From: Narthecium ossifragum
Taxonomy: Eukaryota > Streptophyta > Magnoliopsida > Dioscoreales > Nartheciaceae
Assembly: GCA_963920575.1 (NCBI GenBank)
Contig: OY986971.1
Span: 434,001 to 498,000, forward strand
Direction: 5' to 3'
Length of the DNA: 64,000 nt
The notes under the pieces are model-generated. The model was given only the letters and a program-made list of their open reading frames with translations, did not search any database and had not been told where the DNA came from. The position numbers and the translations under genes are program-made. Below, piece by piece: positions 23,801 through 35,200 of the stretch. Every line of letters begins with the position of its first letter. The first letter of the stretch is position 1.

Positions 23801-26800
23801 TAAGTGAAAACATTAAGCAAAGTGCAATGAAACATTACAGGCTGAACATGAAAATAGCAGAGACATGAATTAACACAGTCAGATCCGGCAAATTGTCCTC
23901 ATTACGAACAACTTCTCCAAGCAAATCAGGATTTGAACCAGCAACTTCATAATAGAGTGGACTATTTAAGCCAACCAACTATTACTTTAAGTCGTTCATA
24001 TATATTCTTGTAGGATTGGCACAATAGCATAGATTGCCTTTTGCAATTTATATACCTCATTGCAACAGCCCAAACATAGGTAAATACATAATATTAATAA
24101 CAGAAGCAGAAGTGGAGACCAATTTATAGAATGATGACTTACCATCAATCATGACTTCAATACATAATTTTTCATGAAAGAAACGCTTAAAATCTTCTAT
24201 TTGCCCTGTTGAACTTAAAGGTTTCCCGCAATAACTTAAAAGCCCTATTACTGGAAACAAACCTAACAAAAGAAAAGGCATATTAGCAGAACACCGGTAA
24301 AGTTCAGAATCTTCAGATTAAAATACTCAAAAATAAATAACCCAGCTTCTGTTCAGACCAGCTGACAGAAGCTTAAAACATGACAATGGGATGAAAGAGT
24401 ACCTTTACATCTGTTCTCTTCGGAGAGCTGAAGATAGTACATACATGCAACCTCAATCTTCATGGATTCAATATTTATATGATCCCCATCAAAGCAAGAA
24501 CTCACATCCACATCAATGAAATCTTTATCAATTTTAAACACTACAGTGTACTGCATATTGAAAAAACAAGAAGATGAATAGTGATTCATGACATCGTTTT
24601 GCTTGGATGTAGGATCCATGAATATTACTTATTCAGAAGTAATGGTTCTTATAAGTATAGATCAAATGTAATAGGAGGCTAAATTTGGCAATCAGGTGTC
24701 CTTTATCTTAAATCTACCGTTTTTTTGTGAGTCAAACACTATCTAAAACTTGTGTTGCAGGCAAACTCACATATTCACCATATCAGAATCTTTTAATGCC
24801 TACAAAGGGTAGAAGATTATTTTCATTTTCCAAATATATATCGCAATCTCATAAGTAGTGAATGATCAGTTCCTAGGAAACAAGGTTGCAAATCAGTCAG
24901 GGATAAGATGTGAAGTCACAATTTTATTGATGAAAATGGCAATTCATTGAACTAGATATGAACTAGATATCACCAGCAATTACAGAACTTACACCACCAT
25001 GACCTTCAGGCAGCTTGAACCCTGCACCACACTGGCTTTGTTGCAGATTACCTGAGTCACAACCACTATTCACTCTGGAACCACTTGCTCTAGGCTTGAA
25101 TGGGTTTGCTAATTCTGCATCACTTGATCCAGAATCCATTACACTGCCAGTAGTGAGCTTAGGGCTCTTTGCTCTGAAAGAACTTCCTCCAATATCGATG
25201 GGAGTACAAACACTGACAACATCCTTGGAAGCACCGGTTTGGGAAACTTCCTGAGACACAAAGAATACAACAGTCTACACTATCAGCACTTTCAGAAATA
25301 GCAGTAAACTAAATGCATTGACAACATAAATAAAAGCCATTTGTGACATCATATTTAATCATCGATATAACTAAAAGCATGATAAGAATACACCAGCACC
25401 AGAACTCCCAACAAATATGCAACTCTACCATGACCATCACAAAAATAAAAAGGATGACATAGAAATCTCCAGAACTCGAGAATGAAGAATGAGATCAATT
25501 AGACCTATCTAGGAATGAAGGTTACCAGAACTTCATTGGTCCCAATTGCCTCCTGCAGCCTTCTATCTGTGGAACACATTAAAAAGACAAAGGCATCCAT
25601 TAACATCAGGAGTTTAAGAACATTTCATAGTGATTGATGACATTATACATGGTGCGTGAGACTATATGTGAGAAGAGCCAACCTCTGTCTAAAGTAGCTA
25701 CACCATTGGAAAAATCTCTCCGGGCCCCTTCTCTTGATTGATCCATTCTGTAATGCTCATCAGCTTCGTCATCAGAAATAACCAAGTGAGCACGTTTACG
25801 GCCAGAATTAGTAGCCAGTCCCTGACAGGTATCTATTTCAGGCGTTTTATGTTTGGACGTGTGCTTTTTTTTATTTTGGCGTACAAGTGAGACTAGAGGA
25901 ATGTCATCATCAAGCTCCTCAATATCTGCCAGTGTGTTAGCCGGAGATTTAGCATGCCTATCTGTGGTCGGTGAGCCAGCTGAATCAGAAAATCTTTCAG
26001 ACAAGTCTGTCCCCTCTGTCTCAGTTTCAGAGCAATAATCATTCCCAAGGTTCCTCACTTCATCCACATCGTTAAGAGATTTTCTCAACATATGAATATC
26101 CTGCTGTATTTTCCTGCAGCAACCATGCCCCAATAAGACATAAGCCTCAACAGCACCCCTTTGCAAAATGGCCTGCGTACCTTATTTACCTGGCTTCATC
26201 AATGTTGTCAAATCTAATCATGTGACTGTAATGCATGTTCTCGAGTGCTGACAACTTAACCATCATGAGGTTACCTTCGACTGCAAGTCTGCAAAGCAAC
26301 AAGTCTTGAAAACAATGCATGATGCAGAAAAACAACAGAAAACAGAACATTGCTCACTATCTGAAAGAAATAATAAGACTTCTTTTATAGCTTAAAACAG
26401 TTCCTTTCATTGTTAAGGGATCTGGGAAATGAAACCCTGCCTGTAACCCTCCTCGAATGCTTGCAGCGCACCAGCCCAGTCACCAGAAGAATCCAAAACC
26501 TCACCTACATTTATCTTGGCTAATGCCTGTCCCTAAAGTGGTAGAGTTACTTATCAGAATTATGCACATTTGTGACCAATCCAATCTACAATTAAGCAAA
26601 CATTCTATAAATGTAGCAAGTTCAGGTGGCAAAACCTGAGGGAAGGCACAGCAACTTGCTATGCCGGATGATCATGACATCTATTGAGATTATATTATTG
26701 TGAATGGAAGTTCTCAAACTCCAATCAAGTTACTGGAGTATCTTACCTCTAGGTTCCCAATTGATCTATAAATGTTCCAACTTTTCATGTACCACTTGCG

Positions 26801-28865
26801 GGCTTTTGGAAATTTCCTAAGCTTTTGATATGATTCTGCAATAGCCAGAAAAGAATCACTCAACTTCTCCTTGTCGCAGAGTTCATTTGCCACCCTTTTC
26901 TTCCTTTTAGCAAATTCACGGTGCTGAAACAAAGACATCATGTTTTCAGATGCTGCCAACACCTAGACCACTTTTGACTCTTAGCTAACATCATAGACTA
27001 GACCAAAAGAACATAACATTTCACAATTTTTTTGTGATGATCTTAACCATCAGGCTTGAACTAGTTTGCAGAAAACTCATATGGCTAAACTGGTTTATCA
27101 TCGATATCTCGAGATGATTGCATAATAAGCATAGAGGACATTAGACACTTACTCTTTGCCAGGAAAATATCATGCTGGATTTTTCAATCAGGCAATCTAG
27201 CAACACACACTGCTCCAGCAGAAATTTCCTCTCGTTTGATGTACCTCGTGCATCATATGTGGTCCTGACCAGCTTTTTAAGTTTCTGCTCATCTTTCTTT
27301 GACTCCTCAAGAACTCGAGCTGCTTCTTTTACAGTTCTAATATTTTCCTTTATCTGATCAACCAAAGCGCTCTCATCCTCCATGCATTTTGCAATATCAA
27401 GTGCTTTCTGATAGCAACGAATAGCTTCATCATACTTCTGAACACGATAATGCAGCTCACCTAGATTAATGAATCCCTTTGCCTCCCCTTGTGGATGGTC
27501 AATACTCTTACAGATTAAAATATCCTTCTCGATGTGTATCTTTGCTTTACCCCAGTCACGCAGTTCAATATAGACACTTCCGAGATTATGATGAAGCCGA
27601 CTGCGTGCATCATCATTTTCAGTAACCTCTTCATCATTGCATATCTTCAAACCTTGAACTAGAATGTTCTCGGCTTCCTCTAAGTTATCAAGGTCCATTT
27701 CAAGCATCCCAATGTTATTATGTGCATCAATGCATTCCTTCAGAAAGAAAGAAGATATTGAGCATGGGGGTTCCTCCTTGAGCTGCCGTGCAAGTTTCAT
27801 AGCTGATTTAAAATACTTCTTGGAATTCCTGATGGCAGTATGATCATTTTCAGATTTCAGAAAAATCTCGTGATAAGTTCGACCAAGCTGTGTGCTAGCT
27901 CTTTGCTGCTCGATAAGATCATTAGAATCTTTGGCAAGGTCCAAGTGCTTCTTCTGCGATTCAAGTAGGAAAATGACAACATGAACAAGAATGCAACTTT
28001 GTGACCAAAGAGACGAAGGGTATTAGATATAGCCTTCATATAAATTAATTTAGTCAATTCCTTGTCTTTAGAAGACAGAGGTCAAACATATATATAGGAA
28101 AATGACCATTCTATCAAAGGATGACACAGCACAACCAAACCCACCCGGTTTCTTCTGATTGAAAAGCGAAGAAGTTTTCTTCCTCCATTCAATACGGACT
28201 CAAAACCCTCGCAGTACACGACCTCTAGTCTCCTGCTCCCTCCAAGTATGCAAATTTGGACCAAAAGTTCCCAAAAAAAACCACCCCAAAACAATAGGGT
28301 TTGAACAACGTGTCATAAACAACCCATTTCCTTATTTTGTTTTAAATAACGTCTGTCAACAACCCATTGTCTCAACTCAATCAATGGACTAAAATTGAGA
28401 CTTTGGCAGATTCCAATTTCAATTCACGAAAATGATTGCAATCCTCATTTTCCAAAGTCTCGGCCCCTCCTAGTCTAAATGTATACTAAAAGTGCAGACC
28501 ACTCTAACACCGAGTCAATATACCCCACCTAGACGCTAATGCTGTTGACAGAAAAAAGAATTCCAATCGATAACAGATGAAGAGATATAGACCTGGTAGA
28601 GGAGGGCGTCTTCGTAGTGCTGGAGCCGAAGGTGGAGTTCACCAAGAGACTGGCAGGTGGGGAGGAGCTGCTTCTGAGGAAGATACCTCGAAGAGACGTC
28701 GTAGTCGATGCGGAGCCACTTGAGGGCCTCTACGTACTCTCCCCGCTGCTTGTAAAGATCACCCACCACGTTTGCCCACCTCGCCTCCTCCTCGTGGTTC
28801 CCCTCCCTCTCCGCCTCCCTGTACCCCCTCCTTGCCTCCCTCATCTCCTCCTCCTCCCGTCCCAT
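20838..28865 (-). CDS. TSK: TONSOKU/BRUSHY1/MGOUN3 replication-linked chromatin protein
   Basis: Large spliced minus-strand gene, start ATG at 28865 ([20 protein letters not shown]) and stop at 20838. The first exon ends at 28593 (LLYQ). The next large block, about 27950-27160, encodes TPR/LGN repeats such as [37 protein letters not shown] and [21 protein letters not shown]. More TPR coding is at 26957-26750. An acidic/basic linker with [15 protein letters not shown] and [18 protein letters not shown] lies at 26166-25680. Ser-rich coding is at 25259-24970. Then come a globular part (24600-24100) and leucine-rich repeats (about 23580-21450) such as [33 protein letters not shown] and [13 protein letters not shown]. 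TPRs first and LRRs last is the plant TONSOKU arrangement. In Arabidopsis TSK acts in the nucleus in DNA-damage tolerance and chromatin inheritance, and its TPR part reads unmodified H3.1. All expected parts seem present. I have not fixed every exon border. Confidence 0.9.
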
Positions 28866-29285
28866 AGCTCTCTCTCCCTCTGTCGATTTGGATCTCCGAT
28901 TGCTAGGGCTTTGGAATTGGGTGAGGCGGGAGAGAGCTAGGTTTTGGGGATTTGGTTCCTTATAAAAGGTTCGAAACAAGTCTTATACGCAGAGGCGGGA
29001 AAGAGGAGGGAAAAATAAACGGGTCGGATCCTACGTGGATCCGTATATGGACCGGATGAGCTTTCGTTTTTCTCTAAATGGAGCTCCGCCACAAATTCTG
29101 GACTGGATGCTTCTTACTGGGCTTTGTTCTTAAAGACCGGGCACAATGGATAGGCCGCTGAGGGCCACCGCCTGGGGCCTCTTTTTGGGGCCCTCTATGG
29201 AGCCTTGTATGGGGGCCAAGATCCTCGCGTCAGTGGCCCCCAAGAACAATTGAGGCCTTTTGGGTCTTGTAGGGGGCCTGATTTA
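28866..29285. other. TSK upstream region
   Basis: Short probable 5'UTR and promoter of TSK, then GC-rich repetitive words (GGCCCCC, GGGGCC) at 29150-29280 in both orientations. No second gene is seen. Confidence 0.4.
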
Positions 29286-30068
29286 GGGTGCATTTGGCAA
29301 ACCTGAATCTGATGAATTAGCTGAATGAGGAATCTGTGAAATTAGCTGAATGGGGAATGAGCTGAATCTGGTGATTCCGTGAATTTTGGTTCTGTTGTTT
29401 GGTTGGTCTGTATGGGATGAGCTGAATCTGTTGATTCTGGCGTTTGGCTTGTCTATTATGGATGAGCTGAATCTGCTAATTTTGTTCAAATTAATAATAA
29501 AACTTTAAATTTTCTTCAAATTAAGACATGTTTTTTATTATAATAATAACAATACCCACGAGATATAATTGATCGAAATTATTGAAAATTTAAGTCAAAT
29601 TAATTCTTTGAATGCATCTAATCGTGTAAAATGATTGATCGAAATTATTGAAAATTCAGGTATAATTTAAGTTATAATATATTAAATGATTTTATAAATT
29701 AAATTATATCAAATATTTGCTTTAAAAAGTACTCAATATTGGTCTCATAACGAAGATATCGATGATATCTTTTCAATGAGACTAATTTCATAAAGTTTCA
29801 ACATGTATATTTAAAGTTATGATAAATATAGCCATTTTAAATATTAAAGAGATACAATGGTCATTTTAAATTTCTCACATTCGGAATTTCGGATTCCGAA
29901 TGTATGGGAGCGGACGCCGGCATTCCGAAATTGTGGAATCCGACCCGCGTCGGATTCCGCTGATTCCAATCGACAATATCAGCCAAACGCTCGAATGAGC
30001 GTCCTTGAAATCCGCTAATTCACTGGATTCATCGGATTCGGCCCATTCCAGCCCAGCCAAACGCCCCC
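29286..30068. mobile_element. TTA-flanked TIR element, PIF/Harbinger (Tourist)-like, copy 1
   Basis: The 783-bp element is bounded by TTA at 29283-29285 and TTA at 30069-30071. The left end is GGGTGCATTTGGC and the right end in reverse complement is GGGGGCGTTTGGC. The first 200 bp carry repeated GAGCTGAATCTG words; the right end carries GCTGATTCC and CGGATTC words. The part up to about 29870 is closely similar to 34083-34690, showing two copies of one family. No transposase is encoded. A 3-bp TTA duplication with G-rich TIRs fits Tourist-type MITEs. Confidence 0.75.
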
Positions 30069-30314
30069 TTAGTGTATTATTTGCATAATAGGCCTCAAAG
30101 TTCACAGAATTTGTGTCGTATCAAGACCTTGGTAAATATCAAGGAGCTTAATGTCGAATGATAAGCATAAAATGAATAATTTGGGATAATCTAAGAAAAG
30201 AAAGATTATATGGGTAAGGCTCCTCGTATCAATCGATTTATATGATTGTATGACCATAGAAATATTATTAAATTTTTAAAATACTAAAATATTAAAGTTT
30301 GAAAGGTTTTCTTA

Positions 30315-30530
30315 GGGCTCGTTTGATTAAGGGATAACTTTATTCCGAATAAGGGGCTTTATTTTCGATTTTGGGAATAACTTTGTAATGATTAATTGGA
30401 ATAGAGGAAAAATAAAATGACGAGTGGAAATAACTTTGTAGTGATTACTTTGAATAAAGAAAATGTGTTTTGAAGATAAAGACTGAAATAAGTAATAAAT
30501 TCATGAATATTTCCTCCCTCAAACGGAGCC
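30315..30530. mobile_element. 216-bp Tourist-like MITE
   Basis: TTA (30312-30314), then GGGCTCGTTTGATTAAGGG at the left end. The right end in reverse complement starts GGCTCCGTTTGA, and TTA follows at 30531-30533. The inner sequence has GAATAACTTTGTA repeated, as in many small plant fold-back elements. No coding. Confidence 0.7.
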
Positions 30531-30677
30531 TTAGGCCATGTTTGGTACTGAGATAAGGGCAACCAATCCGGGACTGGTTGCCCCTATCCTGGGATAGCAC
30601 CTAAGCATGGCCTTATCCCCACACGGGGATAAGGTTTATACTGGGATTAGAAATCCCAGGATTAGAGGGGGGTTTTA

Positions 30678-31000
30678 TGTTGGTTGCTAGGGCGCTGCAG
30701 GCCTTGGTTGCGGGCCTGCCGAGTGGGATGTAGAGGCCCAGGGCATGGTTGCGGGCCAGGCTGCAGGCCCAGCCAGCGTCACCCCCTGGGGTCACCGTGG
30801 TTGGCCCTGTGCGGAGGGCCTAGGTGCCTTGAGTGCAGGGTGGGCTGGAGGCCCGACCCGGGCATCGTGCTGCGCTGCCAGTGGTGCTGCGGTCGATTTG
30901 TCGGGTCGACCGTGGCTTAATGGTTAAGGGTTATGGGCGCCTTCTACTATCACTCCGGAGTTTTGGTACGAGTGGTTAGCTCGTGGTTCCAAGACCGACA
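30678..31000 (+). repeat. TRIM LTR 1
   Basis: GC-rich 323-bp LTR, TG...CA. It contains short inverted repeats (GCAGGCC...GGGCCTGC near 30708-30720; GGTCGA...TCGACC near 30891-30911). No TATA box is seen. Confidence 0.88.
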
Positions 31001-31058
31001 CGTGGTATCAGAGCGAGGTTGCGGGTTCAAACCCCGGTGGTGTCGCTGGGGGGGAGAT

Positions 31059-31375
31059 TGTTGGTTGCTAGGGCGCTGCAGGCCTTGGTTGCGGGCCTGC
31101 CAAGCGGGATGTAGAGGCCCAGGGCATGGTTGCGAGCCATGCTGCATGCCCAGCCAGCGTCACCCCCTGGGGTCACCGTGGTTGGCCCTGTGCGGAGGGC
31201 CTAGGTGCCTTGAGTGCAGGGTGGGCTGGAGGCCCGACCCGGGCATCGTGCTGCGCTGCCAGTGGTGCTGCGGTCGATTTGTCGGGTCGACCGTGGCTTA
31301 ATGGTTAAGGGTTATGGGCGCCTTCTACTATCACTCCGGAGTTTTGGTACGAGTGGTTAGCTCGTGGTTCCGACA
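31059..31375 (+). repeat. TRIM LTR 2 (middle, 6 bp shorter)
   Basis: Differs from the outer LTRs by loss of 6 bp (AAGACC, or an equivalent phase) before the terminal GACA. It shares several substitutions with LTR 3, such as CAAGCGGG and ATGCTGCATGCC, that LTR 1 lacks. Confidence 0.88.
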
Positions 31376-31433
31376 CGTGGTATCAGAGCGAGGTTGCGGG
31401 TTCAAACCCCGGTGGTGTCGCTGGGGGGGAGAT

Positions 31434-31756
31434 TGTTGGTTGCTAGGGCGCTGCAGGCCTTGGTTGCGGGCCTGCCAAGCGGGATGTAGAGGCCCAGGGC
31501 ATGGTTGCGAGCCATGCTGCATGCCCAGCCAGCGTCACCCCCTGGGGTCACCGTGGTTGGCCCTGTGCGGAGGGCCTGGGTGGCTCGAGTGCAGGGTGGG
31601 CTGGAGGCCCGACCCGGGCAGCGTGCTGCGCTGCCAGTGGTGCTGCGGTCGATTTGTCGGGTCGACCGTGGCTTAATGGTTAAGGGTTATGGGCGCCTTC
31701 TACTATCACTCCGGAGTTTTGGTACGAGTGGTTAGCTTGTGGTTCCAAGACCGACA
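31434..31756 (+). repeat. TRIM LTR 3
   Basis: Full 323-bp LTR that keeps the 6 bp missing from LTR 2. It has private changes at about 31579-31622 (GGGTGGCTCGAG, GGCAGCG). The TTTTA target duplication follows directly. Confidence 0.88.
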
Positions 31757-32119
31757 TTTTATGCAAAAACCCCCAAACCCCACCTACCACATCTACTTTC
31801 CACCTCATCTAACTTTCCGCCTCACCAATCCATATTCCTATCATATCTTTTTCATCCAATATTATTAATTTACTTTACACATCACCAATCCAAAAATAAA
31901 TTAATAATAGAAAAGGTAGTTGATGTGTATAAATTAATGATAGAAAATGTAGCTAATTGATGTGTATAAATTAATTATTATATTTATAATATAAAAAATA
32001 AAAATATTATTATATTAATATAAATGGGTCGCTTGAGGATGCAATGATGTGTATAACCATGTCATGTTATCATGTTATGCCATGTGGCGATGCGATCCTT
32101 TTTCGCATTCACTGTAAGT

Positions 32120-32251
32120 GGAGATCACGTGTTCGTCGTCGAAGGCCACGGTGCCGACAAGAATGCCCCCAACACTGTCGAGCCATACGACCCGGTGGAG
32201 GACATGCAGGCATCGATGCTGACGATGTTGGAGGAGCGGGCGTCTGCATGA
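32120..32251 (+). pseudogene. GC-rich coding-like fragment inside the TTA-flanked element
   Basis: In one frame this reads 43 codons without a stop, starting GDHVFVVEGHGADKNAP and ending MLTMLEERASA then TGA, in DNA otherwise poor in G+C. The stretch VEPYDPVEDMQASMLTML slightly recalls the DPY.DFR.SM..M box of OVATE-family proteins, but the match is weak. It could be a host-gene piece captured by the transposon. Confidence 0.35.
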
Positions 32252-32665
32252 TATGGCAAATAAGTGGGCGTTGATATGAGAGTAATTAGCAGGAGGAGGC
32301 GTCAAAAAGGACGGGTGGGGTGGTAATATTATACTTTAATTAATATAATATGTATTATCATATTATTAAGTAATTTATTAAAGCTAAGGTGAATATTTAT
32401 GTATTATCATATTATTAATTAAAGTACCAATATTATTAATTTACTTTTCACCTCACCAATCCTTATTCATATTCCATTTTTTTCGTTCAATATTATTCAT
32501 TTATTTTACACCTCACCAATCCTAAGTAATCATTACCTCCTTAACCCCACTTTTTCAACCAAACACCAAGATGGGATAAAATTTATCCCATAACTTATCC
32601 CGGACTACTAATTCCTATCCCATCTAATTTCAGAATAGACTATTCCACAACCAAACAAGATCTTA

Positions 32666-34082
32666 ATGTTTTTACCTACCGGCCCCATCCCGACCAGTAT
32701 ACACCCGTACGGCACTATAATATGGCCCAGTCCGTGACATAACCCGAGCGATCAAGCCCCGCATTTCAACAGTAATATTCCGGGTCTCTCTAATCGAGAG
32801 AGCTCGGCTGACACTTGCCACTATTTATCTCACAGGAAGGAAGGATGAACTTGGACAATAATATTTTTATGAGAGATAATGCGTGGGAGAAGGTGACAAG
32901 GACTGGGATCCCCTTCAATCGGTGACGGTGAGACGTGTACTCATGGAAATCAAAGGAGAGAGCGTGGCTGCCACATGCCTCAATAGTTTTTGTCACAGCC
33001 AAAACCATAGGGAGAAGAGATGGATCCAGAGAGTATTGTACGATACGTTTTCTGGAAAGTGATGATGAGGATGGGGTCTCCTTCAATGAACCCTGCAGAG
33101 CTACAGTGAAGTGATTGAAGAAAGAAGACACGGTCCTTATCCGGGTTTGGCATGTGTCGGTGTCTAATTCGCATTTCTCAGTGGAGACAACAGTACAATT
33201 TAAGGCAGGCCTACCAATGGCGCCGGTACTTGGCACTTATTAAAATCGGTCTAGAAGTGATTGAAACTTTATATTAGTTATCAAGCTCTGTTTATTACCA
33301 TACCCACGCCACGCAGTAATTATTGACCATCACCGAGCTCCACGTAGTTTCAACGCGTAGTCGTCTTCTTTTACCAACTTATTAAATAGCCCATGAGGCT
33401 ATAATACCGGGACATTAATTAGGGGATGACCACTTTTTTGACGACATGATCCATCCCTGACTAAATGGTCTAACAAGAGTTTAATTTCCAATTCGCATTG
33501 CTTCAGCGTACTGTTAGCCTGGAATAAGAGATCATTTTCCATCGAGATTTGTGCGTATGACACGCTGTAGATTGTCCTACGGGGTCTTTGGGTCAAATCT
33601 TGCCGGCCTCATAGGTGACTCCTCGAGCTCAAGCCCAATTATACTCCATCCTAACATATCCTGACTCATACTACAACCAACTCTCCACGTCTCCGACCTA
33701 ACACACCTGACTCGTACAACCAACTCTCTTTACGAAAGGACTTCCAGTGACTTGGGTTTGGTCTTCTGACTTGACCCGATGTAAGATCTCATCGTTATGA
33801 TGTTACATTCTTATTTAACACGAGGCGGATTACATTCTTATTTAAAGGATAGGATTTTTTTTATTAAGAAAATGGTTCTAAAATAGTAGAGATAAGAAAA
33901 AGACCATTACGACATCGTTGCGTCATGGCTGAGAAAGGACTTGCATGTGGGTGGTTGTGGTTCTAGACCACCGCAACTTAGATCAGCCCGCGCCATATTT
34001 TCAAATGCATTTTTCATATCCGTAATACCTCTAATTTGAAAAGTCTTAAATGCCCATCGTAACTTGTGGTGTGTTATACTGC
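32666..34082. other. intergenic, no gene seen
   Basis: Mixed-composition DNA with short ORFs in several frames and none with a recognisable motif. No inverted or tandem repeat stands out. Confidence 0.4.
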
Positions 34083-34892
34083 GGGTGCGTTTGACAAATC
34101 TGAATTTGATGAATTAGATGAATGAGGAATATGTGGAATTAGTTGAATGGGGAATGAGTTGAATCTGGTGATTCCGTGAATTTTGATTCTGTTGTTTGGT
34201 TTGTCTGTATGGGATGAGCTGAATCTGTTGATTCTGGCGTTTGGCTTGTCTATTATGGATGAGTTGAATCTGCTAATTTTGTTCAAATTAATAATAAAAC
34301 TTTAAATTTTCTTCAAATTAAGACATTGTTTTTCATTATAATAATAACAATACCGACGAGATATGATTGATGGAAATTATTGAAAATTTAGATCAAATTA
34401 ATTCTTTGAATACATCTAATCATGTAAAATGATTGATTGAAATTATTAAAAATTCATGTATAATTTAAGTTATAATATATTAAATGATTATATAAATTAA
34501 ATTACATCTAATATTTGCTTTCAAAAATACTCAATATTGGTCTCATAATGAAGATATCGATGATATCTTTCCAATGAGACTAATTTCATAAAGTTTCAAC
34601 ATGTATATTTAAAGTTATGATAAATATAGCCATTTTAAATATCAAGGGGATAAAAATGTCATTTAGAGAAAGCTTAAAAACGAACTCAGCTGATCCCGCG
34701 TCGCATTCCATCAGCGGCGTTCGGTCGATCTGACGGAATGCCGCGATACCTAAAATCCGGAAGTAGAATTGTCGGATTCATTTCGGATTCTGGGACCTAT
34801 TGCAAACCAAACAGCTGGATCAGCTGAATCCGGAATCCGCCCATTCACTTATCCACCTAATCCCTCTCATACACTGCTCGCCAAACAGGCCC
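34083..34892. mobile_element. TIR element, copy 2 of the 29286 family
   Basis: The left end is GGGTGCGTTTGACAAATCTG and the right end in reverse complement is GGGCCTGTTTGGCGAG. Flanks are TGC (34080-34082) and TGC (34893-34895). Inner DNA up to about 34650 aligns base for base with 29290-29850 with scattered substitutions, mostly C-to-T or G-to-A. The right third is diverged but keeps GCTGAATCCGGAATCCG-type words. No coding. Confidence 0.72.
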
Positions 34893-35200
34893 TGCATAGA
34901 ATCCTTACTCCCTGCCCACACCATCATCTTCTCCGATCTTCTCCAACCTAAACCACCTTCGATCATCTCATCTAGCTCTTTTGTCCACGCATTTCTCTCT
35001 TCTCCACTAACCCCCTCATATCTCTCATCTTTACCTTCTTCACACGGGCTATACCTCAAAACACACATCGTCTTCTCAAGTTCTACCCGATGGAAACTAA
35101 CAAATAAGAGGAATGTTGTACCGAAGAAGGCGAGGATATTCCATCGATCTGGCTATTAATTTGGGCATTATACAAAGAATAACATGAATCATACAGTATC

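Larger units (their letters stand above)
30678..31756 (+). mobile_element. tandem TRIM-like retrotransposon: three LTRs, two 58-bp internal domains
   Basis: Three near-identical direct repeats, each starting TGTTGGTTGC and ending GACA: 30678-31000 (323 bp), 31059-31375 (317 bp, lacking 6 bp near its end) and 31434-31756 (323 bp). Between them are two identical-length 58-bp spacers (31001-31058 and 31376-31433). Each spacer has TGGTATCAGAGC, the standard primer-binding site complementary to the 3' end of initiator tRNA-Met, two bases after the LTR. Each also has a polypurine tract GGGGGGGAGA just before the next LTR. The whole is flanked by perfect 5-bp duplications TTTTA (30673-30677 and 31757-31761). 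This is LTR-PBS-PPT-LTR-PBS-PPT-LTR with no gag or pol: a terminal-repeat retrotransposon in miniature in tandem form. The ORFs in it are shadows of the repeat. Confidence 0.9.
30534..32662. mobile_element. TTA-flanked element hosting a nested TRIM insertion
   Basis: It begins right after the shared TTA (30531-30533) with GGCCATGTTTGG. It ends at 32662, where the reverse complement reads GATCTTGTTTGG, followed by TTA. Subterminal GGGATAAGG/CTTATCCC words occur at both ends (30553-30640 and 32570-32630). Removing the nested TRIM (30678-31756) leaves about 1.05 kb of AT-rich DNA. Inside is a short GC-rich coding-like piece at 32120-32251. The end match is modest, so outer limits are less certain than for neighbouring elements. 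Confidence 0.5.

Noticed and set aside
31003..31014. TGGTATCAGAGC read as part of a real tRNA gene
   Set aside because: It is the complement of the initiator tRNA-Met 3' end placed two bases after an LTR, so it is a primer-binding site. No complete cloverleaf forms, so only tRNA-like promoter parts are proposed.
30684..31676. Repeated ORFs of 60-122 codons in the TRIM
   Set aside because: They arise because the GC-rich LTR lacks stops. They occur in several frames, repeat with the LTR, and have no gag, protease or polymerase motif.
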